DNA of 64,000 nt from CAYMUL01 sp964393605. Lineage in GTDB: Bacteria; Bacteroidota; Ignavibacteria; Ignavibacteriales; Ignavibacteriaceae. A program made the translations under genes and the position numbers. Numbering within the stretch: the stretch's first letter is position 1; every line of letters begins with the position of its first letter. Shown here one piece after another: positions 7,900 to 15,935 of this stretch. Below the pieces are notes generated by a model that searched no databases, was not told the origin of the DNA, and was given only the letters and a program-made list of their open reading frames with translations. The DNA is taken from NCBI GenBank assembly GCA_964393605.1, contig CAYMUL010000008.1, forward strand, positions 62,001 to 126,000, written 5' to 3'.

Positions 7900-9318
7900 A
7901 TGAAAAATCTTGTTTTGATTTTCGGAATTTTGTCCGCTAATTTTTTATTTGCGCAGATGGACAAATTTAATACAAACTCATTGACTAATCTCGGCATGGT
8001 TCAGGTTACTCTTGGCGGTGCTTTCATTGTTCAAGGAACTTTTCCTGCGTCGGTGAATGAGCGAGTCGATCAATTCGTTACCAGAATTTTTGAAGAAGCG
8101 AAACAAAACGCACTCCAACTTGCAAAGGATGAAAAAACTCTTCTCGAAATCACAAAAAAATTTGATAGAGTTCCTTTTAGAAATATCGCACTTAAACGCG
8201 CAGACGGAACTACGATGAAACTTGATTTGTTGCGCTTTCGGCTCGATGGTGATTTTAAAAATAATCCTTACATAAAAGCAGATGACGTTCTAATTTTTCC
8301 GATTGAAGATACCGAACTAAATTTTGTTTCCGTCGATGGTGCCGTGAATTATCCAACATCTTTTCAGTTTGTCGATGGCGATAACTTGAATGATGCAATT
8401 TTCTTTGCCGGAGGAATTAATCCCGCTTATGGAAACGTAACATCGGCAAAAATTTTCAGACTTTCCGTTGATGGTTTAACTTTAACTGCAATTGATGCGC
8501 AGTTGAATCAAAATTTTAATTTGAAAAGAGGAGACAGAGTTCAACTTGTTGGTGTACAACCGGAGAAGAATAATCACAAAATTCTTGTGTTGGGAGAAGT
8601 TGCGAATCCCGGTTTCATTCCTGTTTCAAAAGGTGTGCAAAATATTTTTGAAATTATTGAGAGGGCAGGAGGATTTACAAAATTATCGGACAGAAAAAAC
8701 ACGCGAGTATTTTCTTCCGAAATTATTCCTTTTCATTTTTTTGAAACTCAGTTTAAGATTACAGATGACCGCACCGCTAAACTTTATGATGAAAAAGTGA
8801 TTCAGTTATTGACTGATCTAGAAAAATATTCTTTTTCAAGAATGTCAAATCTCACCGAAGAAGATACGGCATATTTCAATCTTGAAAACCGGCTAAGATT
8901 TTTACTCGATGCGCAGACAATCGATCTTTCGAATCAAAAAGAAGTTCGCAACGGCGCATTAATGGCGGGCGATATCATTATAGTCCCGAAATTGAATGAA
9001 TACGTTTATGTGTATGGACAGGTTGTAAATCCCGGCAAAATAAAATTTTCTGAAAGTGGAGATGTTTCATATTACATCAATCATTCGGGCGGCTACGGTG
9101 AATTTTATGATGAGGAAATTATGTTGATCAAAGGTTCTACAAAGGAATGGATTTCGATTACAGAAAAAACATACAAGATAGAACCCGGCGATTATATTTG
9201 GGTGCCGCGAGTTGAAGCTAAATCTTTCCTTACACAAGTGAAAGAAGTTAGCGTGTACCTCGGTGTTGTGGGAAATCTTGCAACAATAATTTTATTATTA
9301 ATTCAATTAACAAAATAA
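7900..9318 (+). CDS. SLBB-domain polysaccharide export-type protein
   Basis: About 472 residues from ATG 7900, which directly precedes a signal peptide (MKNLVLIFGILSANFLFAQ). An alternative start at 7888 adds four residues. Three SLBB-like repeats are visible, at residues about 145-230 (VSVDGAVNYPTSFQFVDG), 250-330 (ILVLGEVANPGFIPVSKG) and 385-450 (YVYGQVVNPGKIKF). A C-terminal membrane helix follows (VYLGVVGNLATIILLLIQL). Such proteins form or line the outer-membrane/periplasm path for exported polysaccharide. No separate poly-export gene or Wzc-like kinase accompanies it here. Confidence 0.8.
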   Translation: MKNLVLIFGILSANFLFAQMDKFNTNSLTNLGMVQVTLGGAFIVQGTFPASVNERVDQFVTRIFEEAKQNALQLAKDEKTLLEITKKFDRVPFRNIALKRADGTTMKLDLLRFRLDGDFKNNPYIKADDVLIFPIEDTELNFVSVDGAVNYPTSFQFVDGDNLNDAIFFAGGINPAYGNVTSAKIFRLSVDGLTLTAIDAQLNQNFNLKRGDRVQLVGVQPEKNNHKILVLGEVANPGFIPVSKGVQNIFEIIERAGGFTKLSDRKNTRVFSSEIIPFHFFETQFKITDDRTAKLYDEKVIQLLTDLEKYSFSRMSNLTEEDTAYFNLENRLRFLLDAQTIDLSNQKEVRNGALMAGDIIIVPKLNEYVYVYGQVVNPGKIKFSESGDVSYYINHSGGYGEFYDEEIMLIKGSTKEWISITEKTYKIEPGDYIWVPRVEAKSFLTQVKEVSVYLGVVGNLATIILLLIQLTK

Positions 9319-9342
9319 AAAATAAGAATAGAAAGAATAGAA

Positions 9343-9927
9343 ATGAATAAACCGGCTTATGTAAATCAATATGCTGTTGTAGATGATAACGTTGAATTGG
9401 GTGAAGGCACAAAAGTTTGGCACTTCTCTCACGTGCAAAGTGGTTCGAAGATTGGAAAGAACTGCGTGCTCGGGCAAAACGTAAATATCGGCAACAATGT
9501 TACAATCGGAAATAATGTAAAAATTCAGAACAATGTTTCTGTTTATGAAGGAGTAACTTTGGAAGATTATGTTTTCTGTGGACCTTCCATGGTTTTCACA
9601 AACATAATGGATCCAAGAAGTAAATATCCGCAAGTAGGTGCGCAATATTATTTAAAGACAATTGTAAAAGAAGGTGCATCACTCGGCGCAAATAGTACGA
9701 TCGTTTGCGGACACAATGTCGGACGTTTCGCCTTTGTTGGTGCGGGTTCTGTGGTTACGAAAGATATTCCTGACTTCGCGCTGGTTGTCGGAAACCCCGC
9801 ACGAATCGTTGGGTGGGTGAGTGAAGCCGGGAAGAAATTAAAGTTCGATGAAAACGGATTTGCGTTCTGCGAGAAGAGTGGAAAGAAATATAAGTTAGAG
9901 AATAATCGAGTTACAGAAGTCGAGTAA
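9343..9927 (+). CDS. Sugar-nucleotide N-acetyltransferase, left-handed beta-helix (WbpD/WlbB/FdtC-like)
   Basis: 194 residues built of hexapeptide repeats (IGKNCVLGQNVNIGNNVTIG, NVKIQNNVSVYEGV) ending in the characteristic VVGNPARIVGWVSEAG. The FTNIMDPRS segment and opening KVWHFSHV match enzymes that acetylate the 3-amino group of UDP-2-acetamido-3-amino-glucuronate, or related dTDP-amino sugars. It follows the SLBB export gene by 24 bases and, with rfbB, indicates surface polysaccharide synthesis. Which amino sugar is modified cannot be read from the sequence. Confidence 0.85.
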   Translation: MNKPAYVNQYAVVDDNVELGEGTKVWHFSHVQSGSKIGKNCVLGQNVNIGNNVTIGNNVKIQNNVSVYEGVTLEDYVFCGPSMVFTNIMDPRSKYPQVGAQYYLKTIVKEGASLGANSTIVCGHNVGRFAFVGAGSVVTKDIPDFALVVGNPARIVGWVSEAGKKLKFDENGFAFCEKSGKKYKLENNRVTEVE

Positions 9928-9994
9928 GTATTTAAAGATGTCGTCAATTAAAATTGATGTAATCTTTTAATTTTGAATCTCTTTAATATGTTTT

Positions 9995-10150
9995 GAAACG
10001 GGTTGAAACCGTTTAACCATCCAGAAGCATTTCAATCACCAACGGCATAAGCCGTTGGTGAATAGTAACTTAAAGAACTGCGAACCGTTTCACCTGTCCG
10101 TTTGGGAACGGTTTATAATTTTTTCCCAATTTTAGATTAATGACCTTTTT
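9995..10150 (+). repeat. Three-hairpin dispersed repeat, copy 2
   Basis: This is a diverged copy of the element at 3901-4047, in the same orientation, filling the gap between two convergent genes. The central hairpin (10037-10060) has arms CACCAACGGC/GCCGTTGGTG around ATAA. Compared with copy 1, the outermost A-T pair is replaced by C-G, a compensatory change. The third hairpin (10083-10113) keeps its 7-base arms but has about 15 extra bases in the loop. The right end again reads TGACCTT. The left terminal AAGGTCA is not seen. The stop of the minus-strand gene lies just beyond. Confidence 0.8.
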
Positions 10151-10159
10151 AGAGCGAAG

Positions 10160-12448
10160 TCATTTTATAAAATTTATCCACACGGGTGAGCTCCAAGCCA
10201 TTTCTCCATCTTCTTGGATTACGCGGAGATAATAATAACTTGTTCCTTCCGACATTTTTTCGTCGATGAATTTTCCGCGCGCTCCTTTGCCATCGTGAAG
10301 ATCCTTTCCCCACTGCATATAATCAATATTGTTCTTCACTAAAATTACTTTATGAATTTTGTTCGTGCCGAGAACTTCAAAATTAATTTCAGCAGGCGAA
10401 GATGTTGTAATTTCCTTTCCCATCTCATTCCCCGAAACCGAATATTTGATTTGTATCTTCGTCCCCGAAGTTGCAAAAACTCTTCTTGTTTTTAGGGAAG
10501 AAAAAATTTCATCCTTCGAAAAATTTTTTACAAGAACTCCCGTTAAACCGGTAAGCCATTCATCTTCTTTTCTTCCAACTCCGTGATGAAAGCGGAGACC
10601 ATGCCCGTCGGATGAGCCGATGAATCCGAACTTTAGTCCTTTAGCCAAACCATCTTGAATAAAATATCCCGGCATCAATCCGCGATGCATGATTGGTTCG
10701 TTCCCCATAAATTCAAATGCGCCGTGAGTGGAAACCAATTCAAAATTGGGCTGAATATTTTCGTCATGATTTTCCCAATCGATTCCAGTCCAACCGATGT
10801 GATGCGGAAAAGTAATTGCATTATTTTTTCTCAACAGTTCAAAAAGATCGAGAGAAGTTTTTGCATCAAACTTAAAACTGAAAATGGGATGTTCCCAATC
10901 ATTGAAATAAACATTTTTATGCCCGAACCCGATAGGCACGCGCGGTGTAGTCCATTCATATCCGGCAAAAGTTACAAACTCCGGCGAGTCAAAATATTTT
11001 CCGATAATTTTTATCCACTCCCATTCGGAAGGCATAATTAAATTTTGCGTGAACCATTCATGATCGGAAAGCGCGGCGAAATCATGTTTGTACCTATACT
11101 TGCTGCGTGTGTAACATTCGTCAATCGTTCCCCGTCCATCGGATAAAGCGGAGTGCTGATGAATATCGCCGTACACAATTTTGTAATCACCCTTGAGTAT
11201 TATTTCCGGTTCGACTTTTTCAGAGTTGTACACAATATTTTCTGATTTCAAATCTACCTTGTGCGGAGAGAGACTGAAATCAATTTTTTCAGGATTCATT
11301 TTGTGAAGAAAGATTGCTCTTAAATCTCTTCTCACAGAAAAAATATTTCCTTTAGAATCGATCGCCGCGCGCACATTATAACCTCTTCCGCCCCAACCGT
11401 GAACATCGAAAGTGTAAAGCTCGCTTAATTTTTTACCGTTGAAAAATTGGCAATCAAATCCTTGCGATGAACGAGTGAAACAGATTAAGCGATCATTTTT
11501 GTCGTAGTATAAAGTAGGAAATTCGAGTGTTTGATCTTCGCCAAGTTTTTTAAAATCGCCATGCTGTGCGAGCGTATTGATAGAAGAAAATTTGCCCTTT
11601 GAAAAAATTCTGTAATGAATCCAATTATTAAATTCAATCTCACCGTTAACATTAACATCCGAACTCCATGCGAAAATTATATCTCCGTTTTTATTTTCAG
11701 CTAACGAAGGGGATAAGTTGAAACCGTAATAACTGCTAATGATTTCTTCTTTCGACCAAATATTATTTTTCAACTTCATAAATTTTATTTGATAATTTCC
11801 GGCTGTCATTTCATCCCAAGCGAGATAAAGAGTTTTATCTTTTGCGAAATGAAGTGATGGTCTTTGCGCCAACTCTTTCGCCGATGAAAGAATTTGAATT
11901 GCAGAAATTCTATCTCCTTCAACTTTACAAAAAGCGATTTGAAAAATATTCTTCTCAATTCTTTCCCAAACAATAAAAACATTTCCACTTTTATCAGAAA
12001 CGATAGTAGGATTTAAGTCGATGCTTTCGTCGTTCGTAATTTTAAATTCTTTACCTAATCCATCATCGGTAATAGTTCTAAAAAAAATATCCCATCTGTT
12101 ATTTCGTTTTGCTGCCCAGACAACTGCGGCACCCTTATTTAATGCGGTCAAACGGGGGTTGAATTCATTTCCGATTTCTTCGCTTACAACTAATTCTTTT
12201 TGAATTAATGTATCTCTTAAATGGAGCGCAACAATTCTTTCATTCTCATCTTTGTATTCTGTGAAGACAACGAAAATGTGATCATTCTTATCGATTGCAA
12301 TATCCGCATATTCACAAAAAGGATGGGAAGTAATTTGCACATCTTTTCCGCCGAGAAGAGAAATTGAATTTACCTTTGTAGTGGTAGTATCTTTTCCGTG
12401 TGGAAATATCAAACAATGTAACGCAATAAATAGAAGAGATAATTTCAT
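10160..12448 (-). CDS. Exported PHP-domain (DUF3604-like) protein with N-terminal propeller-like repeats
   Basis: 762 residues. After a short signal-like N-terminus, residues about 45-400 carry repeated AVVWAAKRN, VFIVWERI, LYLAWDEM and IIFAWSSD units, as in BNR/sialidase-type beta-propellers. From about 430 a PHP metal-hydrolase domain follows, with YGDIHQHSALSDG, AALSDHEWF, TFPHHIGW and GSSDGHGLRFH supplying its metal ligands. The last 100 residues look like a beta domain. DUF3604/PHP proteins are putative metal-dependent phosphoesterases. No substrate is known here. The gene stands alone on the minus strand and converges with the acetyltransferase gene across the repeat element. Confidence 0.8.
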   Translation of the reverse strand: MKLSLLFIALHCLIFPHGKDTTTTKVNSISLLGGKDVQITSHPFCEYADIAIDKNDHIFVVFTEYKDENERIVALHLRDTLIQKELVVSEEIGNEFNPRLTALNKGAAVVWAAKRNNRWDIFFRTITDDGLGKEFKITNDESIDLNPTIVSDKSGNVFIVWERIEKNIFQIAFCKVEGDRISAIQILSSAKELAQRPSLHFAKDKTLYLAWDEMTAGNYQIKFMKLKNNIWSKEEIISSYYGFNLSPSLAENKNGDIIFAWSSDVNVNGEIEFNNWIHYRIFSKGKFSSINTLAQHGDFKKLGEDQTLEFPTLYYDKNDRLICFTRSSQGFDCQFFNGKKLSELYTFDVHGWGGRGYNVRAAIDSKGNIFSVRRDLRAIFLHKMNPEKIDFSLSPHKVDLKSENIVYNSEKVEPEIILKGDYKIVYGDIHQHSALSDGRGTIDECYTRSKYRYKHDFAALSDHEWFTQNLIMPSEWEWIKIIGKYFDSPEFVTFAGYEWTTPRVPIGFGHKNVYFNDWEHPIFSFKFDAKTSLDLFELLRKNNAITFPHHIGWTGIDWENHDENIQPNFELVSTHGAFEFMGNEPIMHRGLMPGYFIQDGLAKGLKFGFIGSSDGHGLRFHHGVGRKEDEWLTGLTGVLVKNFSKDEIFSSLKTRRVFATSGTKIQIKYSVSGNEMGKEITTSSPAEINFEVLGTNKIHKVILVKNNIDYMQWGKDLHDGKGARGKFIDEKMSEGTSYYYLRVIQEDGEMAWSSPVWINFIK

Positions 12449-12565
12449 AATGATTCTGACTTTGATTTATAAAAATTTAGTGCAAAGTTAGTGTAATAAA
12501 ATGAATTTAATCAATGCTTGAAACTCCGTAAATTATATTTGTCATTAAAAAAAAATGGAGAGTTG

Positions 12566-13498
12566 ATGAATGTAGCGCGTACCTTTCTCATATGGTGTTC
12601 GGAGAACGCATGGATGTTGAAGAACGTGCCGCAATTTGGTTTTGTTCAAAAAGCGGTAAAGAAATTCATGCCGGGAGAAGATATTGCCGATGCAATTGTT
12701 GAAGCAGAGAAATTCAAACTTGAAAATATCGGAACGGTTTTCACGCGGCTCGGCGAGAATGTTGAAGCTAAAACTGAATCTGATGCAGTAACTCAACATT
12801 ATATCGATGCGATAAAAATTATATCGGAGAGAAATCTTCCAACTGAAATTTCGTTGAAACTCACGCAGATTGGAATCGATCTCGGCTATGAAGTCGGTCT
12901 GAACAATTTTAAAATGATTGCAAAAGTTGCAAACGAATTGAACATTACAGCTTGGATTGATATTGAACAAAGCTATTACGTGAATACAACCATCAAATTT
13001 TATAAAGAAATTAAAAAGTTTTATCCGAACATCGGAATCTGTCTGCAATCTTATCTCTTCCGAACCGAGAGAGATTTTGAAGGATTGAAGTCGGTTTCCC
13101 CCTTGATACGCTTGGTTAAAGGAGCGTATAAAGAAACTCCTGATGTTTCATTCCGAAAAAAAACGGATACGGATAAAAACTATTTTCTCGTCGCTAAAAA
13201 AATGATGGACAATACAATGATTGATTCGAACTCTCGCGCAGCGTTCGGTACTCACGATTTAAATTTAATTGAGATGATTGTTGATTACGCAAAGTATAGA
13301 AATATTCCGAATGATAATTATGAATTTCAAATGTTGTATGGAATAAAACCGGAAGAGCAAAAAAGATTAGCCGCACGTGGAATAAAATTGCGTGTTCTTA
13401 TCAGTTACGGAAGTTACTGGTATCCATGGTATCTGCGCAGACTTGCAGAGCGTCCCGCGAATGTTTGGTTTGTGTTAAAAAATTTATTTACAAAATAG
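12566..13498 (+). CDS. Proline dehydrogenase (monofunctional, PRODH)
   Basis: About 310 residues from ATG 12566, preceded by GGAGAG. An in-frame TTG at 12518 would add 16 residues but lacks a good ribosome site. It is a FAD-binding (beta/alpha)8 barrel with SLKLTQIG, WIDIEQS, CLQSYLFRTERD, IRLVKGAYKE and AFGTHD, the last region lining the flavin. The C-terminus has YGSYWYPWYLRRLAERPANV, carrying the YxxRRLAER substrate-carboxylate arginines. It oxidises proline (in some family members hydroxyproline) to the pyrroline-5-carboxylate level. It is 7 bases from the HOGA-like aldolase gene. pruA lies 9 kb downstream. Confidence 0.93.
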   Translation: MNVARTFLIWCSENAWMLKNVPQFGFVQKAVKKFMPGEDIADAIVEAEKFKLENIGTVFTRLGENVEAKTESDAVTQHYIDAIKIISERNLPTEISLKLTQIGIDLGYEVGLNNFKMIAKVANELNITAWIDIEQSYYVNTTIKFYKEIKKFYPNIGICLQSYLFRTERDFEGLKSVSPLIRLVKGAYKETPDVSFRKKTDTDKNYFLVAKKMMDNTMIDSNSRAAFGTHDLNLIEMIVDYAKYRNIPNDNYEFQMLYGIKPEEQKRLAARGIKLRVLISYGSYWYPWYLRRLAERPANVWFVLKNLFTK

Positions 13499-13505
13499 GT
13501 CTTGA

Positions 13506-14396
13506 ATGATTAAAGGAATTTTCCCGCCGATTGTTACTCCATTCATTGATGATGAAATTGCGTTTGAGGAATTAGAAAAAAATATTTTGCAATGGAATCA
13601 AACAAAACTTTCCGGTTACGTTGTAATGGGATCGAACGGAGAAAGTGCATTTCTTACTTTTCGTGAAAAAGTGCAATTGACTGAAGCTGTTGCAAAATAT
13701 GCTTCTTCCGATAAGGTGATTATCGCCGGCACAGGAAGCGATTCTATAAAAGATACAATAGCATTATCGAACGCAGTCAAAGAAGTCGGTGCAAAATATG
13801 CGCTTGTATTGACGCCATCTTTTTACAAAAGCGAAATGAAAGCTGAGGCATTCAAAATTTATTTTAATAAAATTGCTGATGCTGCAAAAATTCCAATTAT
13901 TATTTATAACGTTCCGAAGTTCACGGGAGTAGATATTGCCGCCGGAACGATTTCGGAATTATCGCATCATGAAAATATTGTTGGAGTAAAGAACAGCAGT
14001 GAAAATATCGCGCAGTTCTCTGAAATAATTTCTTCGGTGGAAAAAGATTTTTCGGTTATCGTCGGAACCGCTTCAATATTGGCGCATGGGCTTGTTGCCG
14101 GTGCTTCGGGAGGGATTGTTGCTCTTGCGAATGTGGCGTTCAACGAATGTTTGGAATTATTCCGCTCGGTTGAAAAAAATGATTTGCAAAAAGCTTTCGA
14201 ACTTCAAAACAAATTAATAAAACCGAACCGCGCGGTAACTTCACAATTTGGAATTGCAGGATTAAAATCTGCGCATGACATGATCGGATTTTTCGGCGGA
14301 ATGCCTCGCTCACCTTTGCAGCCGCTTGAAGTAGAAAAAATTCTTGAAATAAAAAAAATATTTTCCGATGCGGCAATCACCGGTTTCGAGAACTAA
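13506..14396 (+). CDS. DapA-superfamily aldolase, probably 4-hydroxy-2-oxoglutarate aldolase (HOGA-like)
   Basis: 296 residues of the class I DHDPS/NAL barrel. The Schiff-base lysine is K162 (IVGVKNSS), the catalytic tyrosine Y134 (IIIYNVP), and the substrate loop is GSNGE (42-46) where DHDPS has GTTGE. The C-terminal third (KLIKPNRAVTSQFGIAGLK, then GFFGGMPRSPLQPL) resembles what I recall of mitochondrial HOGA1, which splits 4-hydroxy-2-oxoglutarate into pyruvate and glyoxylate. Placement directly after proline dehydrogenase supports hydroxyproline breakdown over lysine synthesis. Assignment to HOGA is inference; another DapA-like aldolase activity is possible. Confidence 0.75.
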   Translation: MIKGIFPPIVTPFIDDEIAFEELEKNILQWNQTKLSGYVVMGSNGESAFLTFREKVQLTEAVAKYASSDKVIIAGTGSDSIKDTIALSNAVKEVGAKYALVLTPSFYKSEMKAEAFKIYFNKIADAAKIPIIIYNVPKFTGVDIAAGTISELSHHENIVGVKNSSENIAQFSEIISSVEKDFSVIVGTASILAHGLVAGASGGIVALANVAFNECLELFRSVEKNDLQKAFELQNKLIKPNRAVTSQFGIAGLKSAHDMIGFFGGMPRSPLQPLEVEKILEIKKIFSDAAITGFEN

Positions 14397-14426
14397 ATTT
14401 ATTACAACACACAACACGGGATACAA

Positions 14427-15710
14427 ATGAAAAACAGACAATATTTTTGTTCTTTAATTCTCACTCTAATTTTTTTCAACATCTCTTATTCACAAGTAAG
14501 TGATTTAGAAAAATGGCTTTCTTCACAAAAAGAAATCGAGTATAAAAAAATAAAAGGGGATTCACTCTTCACCGAAGCATTTGAAATTTTCATTCAACAG
14601 TCTGTCGATCATTTTGGCAAATCATCTCAGAAATTCAGACAACAATTATTCCTTTCCGTGGTTGACAAAGATTTGCCCGTTGTATTTTATCTTGAAGGTT
14701 ACGGTACAGGCAATCGCACTTTAGAGTTGAGCAGAATTATGAAATGCAATCAGATCATCGTCGAGCATCGCTACTTTGATGATTCTACACCTGAAAATCC
14801 CGATTGGAATTTTATGACAATCCCTCAAGCCGCAGCTGATCATCACCGCATCGTAGAATTCTTTAAAAAATATTTTTTAGGAAAATGGATTAGCACCGGA
14901 ATTAGTAAAGGCGGATCAACTGCAATTTTTCACAGAAAATTTTACCCGGCAGATGTTGATGTAACCGTTCCTTATGTTGCGCCGTTAAATTATTCAATCG
15001 GCGATAAAAGACTTGAGAGATTTTTAGAAAATGTTTCTACTCCGGAATGCAGAACGAAAGTAAAATCTTTTCAGCGCGAGGTTTTGAAAAGAAGAGATGA
15101 ATTGATTCCAATGTTTCAAAATGAATCTGAAAAAGATAGTTTAACTTACTCGATTGGAATCGAAAAAGCATTTGAATACACTGTACTCGAATATGGTTTT
15201 GCTTTTTGGCAATTGAGCAGGGGAGATTGCAACTCTATTTCCGATACGACGGCAACGAATGAAGAATTACTCAATCATTTGAAGCAAAGAAGTCCGTTCG
15301 ATTATTTTTCCGATGTATCAATTTCATCTCTCGCCCCTTTCTTTCATCAAGCATATACGGAGTTCGGTTATTACGAATATGATGTAACTGCATTCAAGGA
15401 TTTATTGAAACTCGCTGACGGAAAAACCTCTTTCTTCATTCCGAATAGTGTAACAACAGAATTTTCTCCAAAACTTCTTTTCGAGATAGAAGAATGGTTG
15501 ATGAATGAAGGAAATAATTTTATTTACATTTACGGCGGGAACGATCCATGGACAGGTGCAGCGGTAAATGTTTCTTCAAATACAAATTCGTTAAAGATGG
15601 TGAAAGAGAACGGCTCTCACGGAACGCGCATCAATAGCTTCGATGAAGCGGATCGCGAACTCATTCTTTCTACTCTGGAAAAATGGTTGAATTATAAAAT
15701 TAACAGATGA
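14427..15710 (+). CDS. Exported S37-family (PS-10) serine peptidase
   Basis: 427 residues with a signal peptide ending SYSQ. An alpha/beta-hydrolase core carries the nucleophile S160 in STGISKGG, an Asp in YGGNDPWTGA and a His in NGSHGTRI. VEHRYFDDSTPENPDW and IPQAAADHHRIV are typical of the S37 tripeptidyl aminopeptidases first known from Streptomyces and of PS-10 peptidases in Bacteroidota. These release N-terminal tripeptides, often proline-containing. It follows the aldolase gene by 30 bases, so secreted peptide cutting and proline/hydroxyproline catabolism may be linked. Confidence 0.85.
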   Translation: MKNRQYFCSLILTLIFFNISYSQVSDLEKWLSSQKEIEYKKIKGDSLFTEAFEIFIQQSVDHFGKSSQKFRQQLFLSVVDKDLPVVFYLEGYGTGNRTLELSRIMKCNQIIVEHRYFDDSTPENPDWNFMTIPQAAADHHRIVEFFKKYFLGKWISTGISKGGSTAIFHRKFYPADVDVTVPYVAPLNYSIGDKRLERFLENVSTPECRTKVKSFQREVLKRRDELIPMFQNESEKDSLTYSIGIEKAFEYTVLEYGFAFWQLSRGDCNSISDTTATNEELLNHLKQRSPFDYFSDVSISSLAPFFHQAYTEFGYYEYDVTAFKDLLKLADGKTSFFIPNSVTTEFSPKLLFEIEEWLMNEGNNFIYIYGGNDPWTGAAVNVSSNTNSLKMVKENGSHGTRINSFDEADRELILSTLEKWLNYKINR

Positions 15711-15778
15711 GATTCGTTCTGAAGTTACGCAACCGTTTATATTATCAGATTTTCGTAACTATCACAATTAGAAATAGA

Positions 15779-15855
15779 ACACTGATAACACTGATTTTGC
15801 CTGATATTCGCTGATTCAAATCTGTGAAAATCAGTTGTATCGGTGTCATCGGTGT
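15779..15855. repeat. Intergenic inverted-repeat element
   Basis: The left arm at 15779-15795 (ACACTGATAACACTGAT) is an imperfect inverted match of the right arm at 15839-15855 (ATCGGTGTCATCGGTGT). Between them are further CTGAT/ATCAG pieces. Each arm is itself a short tandem (ACACTGATA twice). No coding potential is evident. Similar ACTGAT/ATCAGTGT-rich non-coding elements occur scattered in genomes of this broad group, to my knowledge. The surrounding 225-base gap between the peptidase and receptor genes holds nothing else I recognise. Confidence 0.55.
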
Positions 15856-15935
15856 GCTAAGGTAGTTTTGCGAAAATTTTGTTAAACTAATTAACTTTTT
15901 TAAATGACTAAACTGAAACAAAAAATAATAATTAT

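Noticed and set aside
13506..14396. Assignment as dihydrodipicolinate synthase (dapA)
   Set aside because: The GSNGE loop and the C-terminal third look like HOGA, and the neighbours are proline catabolic; no lysine pathway gene is adjacent.
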